A DNA stretch of 16,268 bases, taken from NCBI GenBank assembly GCA_013214975.1, contig JABSPR010000328.1, positions 1-16,268 on the forward strand, read 5' to 3'. Of this stretch, positions 7,209-14,753 are shown piece after piece. Position 1 is the first letter of the stretch. Every line of letters starts with the position of its first letter. The notes beneath the pieces are model-generated. The model was not told the DNA's origin and made no database searches. It saw only the letters and a program-made list of their open reading frames with translations. The stretch comes from Flavobacteriales bacterium (GTDB lineage: Bacteria; Bacteroidota; Bacteroidia; DT-38). The position numbers and the translations under genes are program-made.

Positions 7209-7942
7209 ATTAACATTAATTGAGTAAGTACATAATTTACTGCGAGAATAAGTCCACTACACCAAACAACAGCGCTTGTACCCGCCTTGCCTACTTCAAT
7301 AGCACCACCTTTTACGTAATAACCAAAATAAGCTGGGATAGTAACAAACAAAAATGCAAAACACACGGACTTAACTAATGCATAAAAGACGTGAAAAACC
7401 TCAAAGTCATATTGTATACCTTCTAAATAGTCTTTAGAAGCGCACAATCCGGTAAGATCACCTACAAGCCATCCAGATAAGATTCCAATCCCCATACTAA
7501 GTATAACCAGAAACGGATTGATAAACATTGCCGCCAGCATTTTAGGAAATATTAAATGGTTAGCAGAGTTAATTCCCATCATTTCTAGCGCATCGATTTG
7601 TTCCGTTACTCGCATTGTACCTATTTCTGATACGATACTAGAACCTACTTTTCCTGTCAAAATAAGACCTATAATAGTAGTAGAGAACTCCAATACCATT
7701 GACTGCCGAGAAGTAAATCCAATCAACATGTCGGGTACGAAGGGATTATCTATGGCCACAGCGGTTTGAATTGTAACCACCATCCCCATAAATAATGAGA
7801 TAATTGCAACAATTGCTAAAGAATTTATTCCGATTGAATCAATTTCATGGACCAACGAGCGTTTAAACACTTTAAAACTCTCGGGTTTAGCAATCGACCT
7901 AGAAATTAACAATAAGTACCTGCCTACGTGATAAAAAAACAT
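7205..7942 (-). CDS. mlaE: ABC transporter permease, MlaE/YrbE type
   Basis: The 245-residue membrane permease partner of MlaF. Family hallmarks are the N-terminal amphipathic segment before HEIDSIGINSLAIVAIISLF, then the MGMVVTIQTA helix, and the conserved loop LTGKVGSSIVSEIGTMRVTE. This loop continues as QIDALEMMGINSANHLIFPK, which couples to the ATPase. Further hydrophobic helices follow to the C-terminus (VVWCSGLILAVNYVLTQLML). The permease moves phospholipid or a related lipid between the inner membrane and a periplasmic MCE protein. It is the first gene of the mlaE-mlaF pair. Upstream, at 7943-8077, is a divergent spacer shared with the small lipoprotein gene; I see only a weak minus-strand promoter candidate there. 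Confidence 0.9.
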   Translation of the reverse strand: MFFYHVGRYLLLISRSIAKPESFKVFKRSLVHEIDSIGINSLAIVAIISLFMGMVVTIQTAVAIDNPFVPDMLIGFTSRQSMVLEFSTTIIGLILTGKVGSSIVSEIGTMRVTEQIDALEMMGINSANHLIFPKMLAAMFINPFLVILSMGIGILSGWLVGDLTGLCASKDYLEGIQYDFEVFHVFYALVKSVCFAFLFVTIPAYFGYYVKGGAIEVGKAGTSAVVWCSGLILAVNYVLTQLMLI

Positions 7943-8045
7943 CGCTTACGTTTGATATACACTATAAAAGTAAGGATATTGAGGTGCTTAGTTTTACAAA
8001 CTTTGAGTAATTATAAACAGTGGTAATACAATTATTGCAAATTGG

Positions 8046-8053
8046 TATCTTTA
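8046..8053 (+). promoter_or_regulatory. Possible -7 box (TATCTTTA) for the small lipoprotein and sprT-like genes
   Basis: TATCTTTA matches TAnnTTTG in seven of eight positions and would give a leader of about 18-20 bases before the ATG at 8078. No convincing -33 TTTG is present at the usual distance, so the call is tentative. Confidence 0.35.
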
Positions 8054-8077
8054 CAAAACGATAACATCACACCTCAA

Positions 8078-8212
8078 ATGAAAAAGACAAATCCATTTAT
8101 TGTTTTCTCTATACTTCTTATAGGCTGTCTTCTCTTTTCAAACTGCAGAATCTTTGGTAAAAAGAATAAATGCGATGAATGTCCACATTTCGAGACAAGC
8201 TATTCAAATTAA
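8078..8212 (+). CDS. Small candidate lipoprotein with C-x2-C motif (44 aa)
   Basis: A short open frame missed by length cut-offs. It encodes 44 residues, starting MKKTNPFIVFSILLIGCLLF. A basic N-terminus and a hydrophobic helix lead to two possible lipobox cysteines, C17 (LLIGC) and C23 (LFSNC). The mature part is basic and has a cysteine pair, KKNKCDECPHFE (C32 and C35). This pattern is that of a lipidated envelope peptide, perhaps binding a metal or forming a disulfide. A promoter-like TATCTTTA lies upstream, and the stop is nine bases before the SprT-like metalloprotease, so the two probably share a transcript. I do not recognise a named family. The signal-like composition and tight spacing make it more than a chance frame. 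Confidence 0.6.
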   Translation: MKKTNPFIVFSILLIGCLLFSNCRIFGKKNKCDECPHFETSYSN

Positions 8213-8221
8213 TTTCTTTAA

Positions 8222-8827
8222 ATGGTCACTTCCAAGATCGATTTATCATCTTACGTTCCTTCAAAATCAATTCCTTTTCTCAACAAACTGATTGAAAAAA
8301 CAGAAGTTAACCTCATTATTAAAAATAAACGAAAAACCAAATTAGGGGATTACAGACCTCCTATTAATGGTTCTATGCATCAAATCACAATCAACAACGA
8401 CCTTAATAAATACCAATTCCTTATTACGCTGCTACACGAATTGGCACATTTACTCAACTGGAATAGGCATGAGCGGGCCGTAAAATCACATGGAATTGAG
8501 TGGAAAGACGAATTCAAAACTCTTCTACAAGATCCAACTATTGGAGAATGCTTCCCAACGGATATCCAAATAGCGATTAACGATTATATATCTAATCTCA
8601 AATCTAGTTGCAGCCTTGACCTAGGTTTGCAACGAGCTCTTAAATCTTATGACATTCCAACGAACAAAGGCTTTATTGCGGATCTCGAAATTGGCAATGC
8701 ATTTAAGACAGATAATGGAAGAGAATTTAAAATTTTAGAGAAAAAAAGAAAGCGGTTAAAATGTATTGAAATAAAAACGAATCGATTATACCTTTTCAAC
8801 CCTGCTCACTCCGTGTTTCCTCTATAA
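8222..8827 (+). CDS. SprT-like zinc metalloprotease domain protein
   Basis: A 201-residue protein with the SprT-type zincin motif. HELAH (72-76) supplies two histidines and the catalytic glutamate E73. The likely third ligand is H90 in KSHGIEWKDEF, matching the GHGxxF/W element of SprT and Spartan proteins. The N-terminal half holds the expected beta strands (KLGDYRPPINGSMHQITINN). The C-terminal part after about residue 115 is less conserved and ends in beta-like strands (EFKILEKKRKRLKCIEIKT); I see no zinc-ribbon cysteine cluster there. It has no signal peptide, so it should be cytoplasmic. Eukaryotic Spartan cleaves DNA-protein crosslinks, but the role of the bacterial relatives is poorly defined and I do not assign one. 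It follows the small lipoprotein gene by nine bases. Confidence 0.82.
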   Translation: MVTSKIDLSSYVPSKSIPFLNKLIEKTEVNLIIKNKRKTKLGDYRPPINGSMHQITINNDLNKYQFLITLLHELAHLLNWNRHERAVKSHGIEWKDEFKTLLQDPTIGECFPTDIQIAINDYISNLKSSCSLDLGLQRALKSYDIPTNKGFIADLEIGNAFKTDNGREFKILEKKRKRLKCIEIKTNRLYLFNPAHSVFPL

Positions 8828-8869
8828 CACACTTCGCTTTTTCTCTCTTTTTTTGCGCTTACTTTTTAT

Positions 8870-8877
8870 TATCTTTG
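8870..8877 (+). promoter_or_regulatory. Strong -7 box TATCTTTG for the aminotransferase
   Basis: TATCTTTG is a perfect TAnnTTTG match. Transcription should begin around 8883, leaving a leader of about 27 bases that is almost all A and T (AATTAAAACAAAATAAAAATG). The nearest TTTG (8852-8855) is only 14 bases upstream, shorter than the usual 17-21, so the -33 element is uncertain. Confidence 0.5.
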
Positions 8878-8909
8878 CGACCCCTAATTTTAATTAAAAC
8901 AAAATAAAA

Positions 8910-10181
8910 ATGGCTCAGAAAGACTTGAAGTTATCTCAGATGGCTGAAAATTTAGAAAGTTCTCCAATATTAGTGTTATCGAAATTAGTTAACGAAAAAA
9001 TTGCTGCCGGAGAAAATGTATTCAACCTTACTGTAGGAGATTTCAATCCTAAAATCTTCCCAATTCCTTCTGAATTAACAGAAGAAATTATCAAGGCTTA
9101 CGAAGCGGGATTAACAAACTATCCTCCAACTGGTGGCATGCCAGAGCTAAAGCAAGCTATCTCTAGATATGTTAAGCGTAAAGGAAATATGGATTATAGT
9201 GCTGCTGAAGTATCTGTGACTGGTGGAGCTAGACCATTAATTTATGCAGTTTATCAAACCTTATTAGATGCAGGTGATACTGTTCTATTCCCAGTGCCAT
9301 CTTGGAACAACCATTTCTATTCACACTTAACCCATTGTAAGCAACTAATGGTTGAAACAACTGCAGAAAACAACTTCATGATTACTGCAGATGACTTAAG
9401 ACCACACATTCAGTCAGCTAACCTTTTAGCTCTATGTTCTCCGCAAAACCCAAGTGGAACTTGCTTTACAAAAGAACAACTAGAAGATATCTGTGATTTA
9501 GTTTTAGAAGAAAATAAAAGAAGAGGTCCAAACGAAAAACCAGTTTACGTATTATACGATCAAATATACTGGATCCTCACACACGGTGATGTTGAGCACG
9601 TTAATCCTGTACTTCTCAGACCAGAAATGAAAGATTACACGATTAACATCGATGGTATTTCTAAAGCATTTGCTGCAACAGGAGTTAGAGTTGGATGGGC
9701 TACTGGTCCACAATCGATTATCAGTAAAATGGGCGTTATTATTACTCACATGGGTGCTTGGGCTCCTAAGCCAGAACAAGTAGCTTGTGCTAAGTACTTA
9801 GATAGAGAACAAGAAGTAGACGTTTATTTAGAAGAGATGAAAAAGAAAATTTCTGATCGACTAAATGCATTCTATGATGGATTTAAAGCATTAAGAGAAG
9901 AAGGATTCAAAGTAGATGCTATTTCACCTCAAGCTGCTATGTATTTGACTATTCAATTAGACCTTGTTGGCTTAACTACTGCAGATGGAAAGAAATTGAG
10001 CAACCCGAAAGAAGTAAACGATTTCATTCTTGATAATGCAGGAATGGCAATGGTACCATTTTATGGTTTTGGAGCTTCAGATGACTCATCTTGGTTTAGA
10101 TTATCTGTTGGAACGACATCAATGGAAGTAATAGAGCAATGTATGGCGAAACTTAAAACAGCTTTAGGAGAGCTTTCGTAG
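8910..10181 (+). CDS. PLP-dependent class I aminotransferase (aspartate aminotransferase family)
   Basis: A 423-residue fold-type I aminotransferase. Visible are the N-terminal arm VFNLTVGDFNPKIFPIP, TNYPPTGGMPELKQAIS for the PLP-binding entry, and the VTGGARPLIYAVYQTLL phosphate-cup region. Substrate and cofactor contacts are SPQNPSGT and YVLYDQIYW. The PLP lysine is K252 in DGISKAFAATGVRVGW, and the carboxylate-binding arginine lies in WFRLSVG. The family moves amino groups between an amino acid and a 2-oxo acid, most often aspartate and 2-oxoglutarate, but specificity cannot be read from sequence. It is cytosolic. The strong -7 box and A-rich leader suggest good expression. The guanylyltransferase gene begins 16 bases downstream, and the two are probably in one unit, though they have no obvious shared pathway. 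Confidence 0.9.
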   Translation: MAQKDLKLSQMAENLESSPILVLSKLVNEKIAAGENVFNLTVGDFNPKIFPIPSELTEEIIKAYEAGLTNYPPTGGMPELKQAISRYVKRKGNMDYSAAEVSVTGGARPLIYAVYQTLLDAGDTVLFPVPSWNNHFYSHLTHCKQLMVETTAENNFMITADDLRPHIQSANLLALCSPQNPSGTCFTKEQLEDICDLVLEENKRRGPNEKPVYVLYDQIYWILTHGDVEHVNPVLLRPEMKDYTINIDGISKAFAATGVRVGWATGPQSIISKMGVIITHMGAWAPKPEQVACAKYLDREQEVDVYLEEMKKKISDRLNAFYDGFKALREEGFKVDAISPQAAMYLTIQLDLVGLTTADGKKLSNPKEVNDFILDNAGMAMVPFYGFGASDDSSWFRLSVGTTSMEVIEQCMAKLKTALGELS

Positions 10182-10197
10182 TCTAAAACGTTTGTTA

Positions 10198-11283
10198 ATG
10201 AAAGACAATTACTGTGTAATAATGGCTGGTGGAATAGGCAGTCGGTTCTGGCCAATGAGTCGAACTGACCGCCCTAAGCAATTCCTTGACATCCTTGGAA
10301 TCGGAAAAACCCTTATTCAACAAACCTATGAGCGGTTTGAAAGAGTTTGTCCGGCTGAAAACATTTACATAGTAACCAACAGCGATTACTTCGATCAGAT
10401 TATAGAGCAGATACCGTCTATTAGAAAAGAGCAAATTATATGTGAACCTAGTCGAAGAAATACAGCACCTTGCATTGCTTACGCTTCACATAAAATTCAC
10501 AAGATTAATCCTAATGCGAATATTGTAGTTGCCCCTTCCGATCATCTTATTCTAAAGGAAGATGTATTTGCAGATTGCGTGAACACTGCTTTGGAGGAAT
10601 CGAGCAAGAATGATTGCTTAATCACAATGGGAATTAAGCCACATCGTCCAGATACCGGGTATGGCTACATTCAATTTGATAGCGAGAATACATTATCAAA
10701 TCCAGAACTGAAAAAAGTTAAAGTTTTTACTGAAAAACCAGATTTGGAAATAGCTAAGGAGTTTCTTTCAAGTGGCGATTTCTATTGGAATTCAGGAATC
10801 TTCATTTGGAATGTTAAAAGCATTATCAATTCTCTTGCTGAACATCTGCCAGAAATAAATAATCTATTCTCAGAAGGCACTGATTCTTACAATACAGAAA
10901 GTGAAGTTAACTTTATCTCTGATGTATATGCTGAATGTAAGAACATCTCCATTGACTATGGAGTAATGGAAAAAGCCAATAATGTTTACATTTTGTGTGC
11001 GGATTTTGGCTGGTTAGATCTTGGAACATGGGGATCACTTTATTCTCATTTGGACAAGGACCCTGAAGAGAATGCTACTGTTGGAAAGAAAGTATACATG
11101 TACGATTCCAAAAATTGCATGGTGCATGTTCCAAATGACAAGCTAGTTCTTATACAAGGATTAGATGACTACATCGTTTCCGAATCAAACAATGTTTTAT
11201 TGATCTGCAAAAAGATCGACGAACAAAGAATCAAAGAATCTTTAGCGGATTTAAAGACTAAGCTAAACGACGACTTTTTATAG
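10198..11283 (+). CDS. manC: Mannose-1-phosphate guanylyltransferase (GDP-mannose pyrophosphorylase)
   Basis: Makes GDP-mannose from mannose-1-phosphate and GTP, feeding polysaccharide, O-antigen and glycan synthesis in the cytosol. The N-terminal nucleotide-binding motif is MAGGIGSRFWPMSRTDRPKQF (residues 9-29). Further landmarks are EPSRRNTAPCIAYA, VVAPSDHLI, GYGYIQF, VKVFTEKPD, FYWNSGIFIWN, SIDYGVMEKA and LDLGTWGSLY, in the order usual for the family. At 361 residues it is the short form without the C-terminal cupin phosphomannose isomerase domain found in many proteobacterial ManC proteins. I chose ATG at 10198; a TTG two codons upstream (10192) is less likely. It ends 33 bases from the convergent fumarase gene, and I see no clear terminator between them. 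Confidence 0.92.
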   Translation: MKDNYCVIMAGGIGSRFWPMSRTDRPKQFLDILGIGKTLIQQTYERFERVCPAENIYIVTNSDYFDQIIEQIPSIRKEQIICEPSRRNTAPCIAYASHKIHKINPNANIVVAPSDHLILKEDVFADCVNTALEESSKNDCLITMGIKPHRPDTGYGYIQFDSENTLSNPELKKVKVFTEKPDLEIAKEFLSSGDFYWNSGIFIWNVKSIINSLAEHLPEINNLFSEGTDSYNTESEVNFISDVYAECKNISIDYGVMEKANNVYILCADFGWLDLGTWGSLYSHLDKDPEENATVGKKVYMYDSKNCMVHVPNDKLVLIQGLDDYIVSESNNVLLICKKIDEQRIKESLADLKTKLNDDFL

Positions 11284-11316
11284 TCAATCTAGTATTTTCA
11301 TTTCTTAGCAGTTCGG

Positions 11317-12921
11317 CTATAAGTTTTCAAAAAAGTCATTCCCCTTATCGTCCGTAATAATAAAGGCAGGGAAATCCACCACTTCAATTTTACGAACTGC
11401 TTCCATTCCTAATTCAGGAAAGTCAACTACTTCAACAGACTTAATATTATTCTGGGCCAATATTGCAGCAGGCCCACCTATAGATCCTAAGTAGAAACCT
11501 CCGTTCTCTTTACAACTTTCCTTAACCTGATCTGTTCTATTACCCTTTGCCAACATAATCATAGATCCTCTTACCTTCTGAAAAGGCCCTACATATGGAT
11601 CCATTCTACCCGCTGTTGTTGGACCAAAGCTACCCGAAGCCATTCCTTGAGGAGTTTTTGCTGGACCAGCATAATAGATAGGATGATTTTTGAAATAATC
11701 CGGCATTTCTTCCCCTCTATCTAACATCTCTTGGATTTTCGCATGTGCAATATCTCTTGCAACAATCAAAGTACCCGATAGAGCTAAACGTGTTCTAATT
11801 GGATATTTACTTAACTCCGCTAACACTTCTTCCATTGGTCTATTTAGGTCAATACTGATAGCCTTTTCTAATTGAGGTGGAACCTTTGGTAAAAACTTCT
11901 CTGGATTCACTTCTAATTGCTCCAAGAATATACCATCTGCATTAATCTTTGCTTTTATATTTCTATCCGCACTACAACTAACACCAATTCCTACCGGGTT
12001 AGAAGCACCGTGTCTTGGAAGTCTAATCACCTTTACATCATGCGCAAAATACTTACCCCCAAACTGTGCCCCTATGTCACTTTGTCTACATATTTCCAAT
12101 ACTTTCTCTTCCCATTCTAAATCCCGGAAAGCTCTCCCTCCTTCATTTCCAGTAGTAGGTAAATTATCTAAATATCCAGCTGATGCTTTCTTTACCGTTG
12201 CCAAATTTACTTCAGCAGAAGTGCCGCCGATTACAATAGCCAAATGATAAGGTGGGCAAGCAGAAGTACCTAAATCCTTTAATGAACTTTTCAAAAACGC
12301 TTTTAGACTTTCCTCGTTCAGTAGTGATTTAGTCTTTTGGTATAAAAATGTCTTATTAGCCGACCCTCCTCCCTTTGCCATAAAGAGAAATTCGTATGCA
12401 CTACCACTTTTAGAATATATATCGATTTGAGCCGGTAAGTTAGAGCCGGTGTTCTTTTCCTCAAACATTGTTAATGGAGCAAGTTGAGAATATCTTAAGT
12501 TTTTTTCTTGATAGGTATCAAATATTCCTTTAGATAAATGTTCTGCATCATTAACTCCAGTATAAATATCCTCACCTTTTTTTGCCACAACAATTGCTGT
12601 TCCTGTATCCTGACAACTTGGCAATTCTCCTTTAGCAGCGACAGTGGCATTAACCAATAAAGTATGTGCTACATATTTATCATTATCGGTAGCCTCAGTA
12701 TCCTCAATAATATTTGAAAGAAGTTTTAAGTGGGTCGACCTCAGGTAAAAAGATATATCACTCATGGCTTGCTTAGCCAACATTTGAAGTCCTTCTGGCT
12801 TAACGGTAACTATTTTTCGACCATCTATCTCCTTCACTGAAATATATTCAGCCCCTAGATTTCTGTATTCCGTATCATCTTTAGAAATTGGAAAAGGTTC
12901 TTGGTAGTTGAAATCTGCCAT
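11317..12921 (-). CDS. fumA: Fumarate hydratase, class I (iron-sulfur)
   Basis: A TCA-cycle enzyme that interconverts fumarate and malate with a [4Fe-4S] cluster. It has 534 residues, with the alpha and beta domains fused as in FumA/FumB. The candidate cluster ligands are C103 (GELPSCQDTGTAI), C222 (GTSACPPYHLAIVIGGTSAE) and C316 (GVSCSADRN). Their spacings, 119 and 94 residues, match those I recall for the structurally known class I fumarase of Leishmania. Other signatures are KGGGSANKTF, RTRLALSGTLIVARDIAHAK, and PIYYAGPAKTPQGMASGSFG followed by PTTAGRMD in the beta domain. The ATG is at 12921, after an A-rich leader. A promoter candidate lies at 12950-12980. It is monocistronic as far as can be seen. 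Confidence 0.95.
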   Translation of the reverse strand: MADFNYQEPFPISKDDTEYRNLGAEYISVKEIDGRKIVTVKPEGLQMLAKQAMSDISFYLRSTHLKLLSNIIEDTEATDNDKYVAHTLLVNATVAAKGELPSCQDTGTAIVVAKKGEDIYTGVNDAEHLSKGIFDTYQEKNLRYSQLAPLTMFEEKNTGSNLPAQIDIYSKSGSAYEFLFMAKGGGSANKTFLYQKTKSLLNEESLKAFLKSSLKDLGTSACPPYHLAIVIGGTSAEVNLATVKKASAGYLDNLPTTGNEGGRAFRDLEWEEKVLEICRQSDIGAQFGGKYFAHDVKVIRLPRHGASNPVGIGVSCSADRNIKAKINADGIFLEQLEVNPEKFLPKVPPQLEKAISIDLNRPMEEVLAELSKYPIRTRLALSGTLIVARDIAHAKIQEMLDRGEEMPDYFKNHPIYYAGPAKTPQGMASGSFGPTTAGRMDPYVGPFQKVRGSMIMLAKGNRTDQVKESCKENGGFYLGSIGGPAAILAQNNIKSVEVVDFPELGMEAVRKIEVVDFPAFIITDDKGNDFFENL

Positions 12922-12949
12922 TTTTATTGATTTATTTTAATCATCTTCA

Positions 12950-12980
12950 GAAAGATAAGAATCTATCCAAATTCATGAAA
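12950..12980 (-). promoter_or_regulatory. Possible promoter for the fumarase gene
   Basis: On the minus strand TTTC, exactly 19 bases, then TATCTTTC. Each element differs from the Bacteroidota consensus (TTTG and TAnnTTTG) by the last base only. The predicted start near 12943 gives a leader of about 22 bases. Confidence 0.4.
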
Positions 12981-13044
12981 TTGTTAGGATCAGTGAATCC
13001 TTTTCTCTTCTTACGTCGTACTTCTCTTGGATGTTATTTTCATC

Positions 13045-13074
13045 TTGCCAATAATGAAATAATCATTACTTTTA
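13045..13074 (+). promoter_or_regulatory. Bacteroidota-type promoter for the 55-aa membrane protein
   Basis: TTG at 13045-13047, 19 bases, then TACTTTTA (13067-13074), close to TTTG-N19-TAnnTTTG. Transcription would begin near 13080, about 20 bases before the ATG at 13100. Its position supports the small gene being real. Confidence 0.5.
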
Positions 13075-13099
13075 CGAGGTATAAATTTAACACATTGTT

Positions 13100-13267
13100 A
13101 TGGAAGTTTTGGGTTTTGTTGCGTTTCTATTCGTGTTGTGCCTTGCGTTTTGGGTACTTATCTTCCTTATGCTTTTCGCTCCATACATGGCATTGCTTAT
13201 GATTTTAGATCGGCACAATCCAGTATTGGCGGCCAAAATCGCAGGTGTTGAGTACATGCCTCACTAA
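13100..13267 (+). CDS. Small single-span membrane protein (55 aa), unrecognised
   Basis: A short frame, below usual length cut-offs, encoding 55 residues. Residues 3-36 are almost entirely hydrophobic: VLGFVAFLFVLCLAFWVLIF and a continuation LMLFAPYMALLMI. The segment is long enough for one long or two short membrane helices. A polar, basic tail follows (DRHNPVLAAKIAGVEYMPH), with no signal cleavage site. A TTG-N19-TACTTTTA promoter lies 26 bases upstream. The stop is two bases from the stop of the convergent ArsC-like gene, a spacing typical of real gene ends in this window. An overlapping 91-residue frame at 12927-13202 has no such support and lies partly in the promoter region. No function can be proposed beyond a membrane location. 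Confidence 0.6.
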   Translation: MEVLGFVAFLFVLCLAFWVLIFLMLFAPYMALLMILDRHNPVLAAKIAGVEYMPH

Positions 13268-13269
13268 TT

Positions 13270-13608
13270 CTACAAGAATTTCTTAACGTTTTCTGGCGGA
13301 CGTCCTATTATCGCAGAGTTTCCCTTTACAACAATTGGCCTCTCAATTAACACTGGATTATCGGATAATATTTTAATCCATTCGTGATCATTCATTTCAA
13401 GGCCTTTAAATTTCTCTTTATACAACTTCTCTCCTTTTCGAACTATCTCTTCTGGTTTCATATTTAACTTCATTAAAATCACTTCTAGCTCTGTCTCAGA
13501 TAAAGGATTTTTCAAATATTCGATAATAGTAACATCCGTATTCGACTCTTCTATTAAATGAAGTGCTTCCCTACTCTTTCGACATCTGGTATTATGATAA
13601 ATTTCCAT
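13270..13608 (-). CDS. arsC: ArsC-family reductase (glutaredoxin-dependent arsenate reductase type)
   Basis: A 112-residue thioredoxin-fold protein of the ArsC/YffB/Spx group. The catalytic cysteine is C9 in YHNTRCRKSREAL, and the fold's cis-proline and arginine region is LIERPIVVKGNSAIIGRPPE. The spacing and the NTRCxKSR start match the glutaredoxin-linked ArsC subfamily, which reduces arsenate to arsenite with glutathione or glutaredoxin. Only one active-site cysteine is present, as expected for that group. There is no arsenite pump or ArsR nearby, so a housekeeping role (YfgD-like) is as likely as arsenic resistance. It begins 13 bases after the prfB stop and is probably the last gene of the rng-recX-prfB unit. 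Confidence 0.85.
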   Translation of the reverse strand: MEIYHNTRCRKSREALHLIEESNTDVTIIEYLKNPLSETELEVILMKLNMKPEEIVRKGEKLYKEKFKGLEMNDHEWIKILSDNPVLIERPIVVKGNSAIIGRPPENVKKFL

Positions 13609-13621
13609 AGCGTTAATCGAA

Positions 13622-14717
13622 TTAATTATTCTTTGCTCCGTACTCCATTAAATAAGCATTAATAAAGCCATTTAGTTCTCCATCCAAAATGGCATTTACA
13701 TTCGATGTTTCATGGCCAGTTCGTACATCCTTTACCATTTTATAAGGGTGAAGTACATAGTTCCTTATTTGTGACCCCCATTCTATTTTCTTCTTATCAG
13801 ACTCTATCTCATCACGCTCTTCATTCTTCTTTCTTAATTCAAGTTCGTACAATTGTGACTTAAGAAGTTTAATCGCTTTTTCTTTATTTTTTAATTGAGA
13901 TCGAGTTTCTGAGTTCTCAATAACAATACCTGAAGGTTTGTGCTTAAGACGAACTGCCGTTTCTACTTTATTTACGTTTTGCCCTCCAGCACCTCCAGAA
14001 CGGAATGTATCAAATGATACATCACTCATATTAATATCTATTTCAATGTCATCATCTACCAACGGATATACGTATACAGAAGCAAAAGACGTATGTCTCT
14101 TTTTGGCGGCATCAAAGGGAGAGATTCGCACTAAACGATGCACACCGGTTTCGCCTTTTAATTTCCCGAAAGCAAACTCGCCATCGAACTCCAAGGTTAC
14201 GGATTTGATTCCAGCAGTCTCACCGTTATTAAAATCTAATTCTTTAAGCTTACATCCATTCTTCTCGCCCCACATAATATACATGCGCATAAGCATGGAT
14301 GCCCAATCCTGACTTTCTGTTCCTCCAGCACCAGGATTTATTTGAATTACTGCGCTAAGAATATCCTCGGGGCCACTTAGCATGTTCTTAAACTCTAGTT
14401 CATCAACAATTTCAGAACATGTAGCGTACTGAACTTCTACCTCATCTTCGCTTGCCTCTCCTTCGGCATGAAATTCCATAAGAATTGCCAAATCTTCTAC
14501 ACAAGTATCTACCTGGGCAAAAGAATTTGTCCATTCCTTCTTTCTATTAATAAGCTTAAGTTGACTTTCTGCTTTTACAGGATCATCCCAAAACGCTGGA
14601 TCTTGAGTAATAATTTCTTCTTCTGCTATCTCAGCTAATTTCTGATCGACGTCAAAGATACCTCCTTAACGCATCCCGGCGTCTAGCTAACTCCTTAAAG
14701 TTATCCTGTGTAATCAT
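13622..14717 (-). CDS. prfB: Peptide chain release factor 2, expressed by programmed +1 frameshift
   Basis: Release factor 2 recognises UGA and UAA and triggers hydrolysis of peptidyl-tRNA in the ribosome. The gene starts at ATG 14717 and reads MITQDNFKELARRRDALRRY, then L21, then an in-frame TGA at 14654-14652. Shifting +1 at CTT gives DVDQKLAEIAEEEIITQDPA and the rest of the protein to 13622: 21 plus 343 residues, 364 in total, against 365 in E. coli. Signatures are the codon-recognition tripeptide SPF in RISPFDAAKKRH (about 199-201) and the catalytic GGQ in SGGAGGQNVNKVE (about 244-246). ALRRYLDVDQKL lines up with the E. coli sequence VLRGYLDYDAKK across the shift. The apparent start at 14491 is an internal TTG (leucine). 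It lies between recX and the ArsC-like gene. Confidence 0.95.
14651..14666 (-). promoter_or_regulatory. prfB programmed +1 frameshift site (AGGAGG TAT CTT TGA C)
   Basis: On the minus strand an internal Shine-Dalgarno-like AGGAGG (14666-14661) is followed by TAT, the slippery CTT (14657-14655), the in-frame TGA and a C. TAT CTT TGA C is the same as in E. coli prfB. Low RF2 makes the ribosome pause at UGA and slip +1, so RF2 regulates its own synthesis. It is one of the few strong Shine-Dalgarno sequences in this Bacteroidota-like window, and it works inside a gene. Confidence 0.95.
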
Positions 14718-14721
14718 TCTT

Positions 14722-14729
14722 CAAATGTA
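14722..14729 (-). promoter_or_regulatory. Possible -7 box TACATTTG just upstream of prfB
   Basis: A perfect TAnnTTTG match on the minus strand, four bases before the prfB ATG, which would give a leaderless prfB mRNA in addition to read-through from rng-recX. No -33 element at normal spacing is visible, so it may be chance. Confidence 0.25.
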
Positions 14730-14753
14730 ATCGATTCGATACAATAATGAGCT

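Noticed and set aside
11284..11316. Possible bidirectional terminator between manC and the fumarase gene
   Set aside because: The 33-base gap has no convincing inverted repeat followed by a T-run on either strand.
12927..13202. A 91-residue plus-strand frame
   Set aside because: Its first part lies over the likely fumarase promoter, its composition is unlike a real protein (scattered Cys, Trp and Phe), and the well-supported 55-residue gene occupies another frame of the same stretch.
13622..14491. A shorter RF2 starting at 14491
   Set aside because: The supposed start is an internal TTG leucine codon. Good RF2 homology continues upstream and joins the first 21 codons through the +1 frameshift.
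14653..14660. TATCTTTG within prfB on the minus strand, a perfect match to the Bacteroidota -7 promoter box
   Set aside because: It is part of the TAT CTT TGA C frameshift site, whose sequence is fixed for another reason. An internal start here would remove the beginning of RF2.
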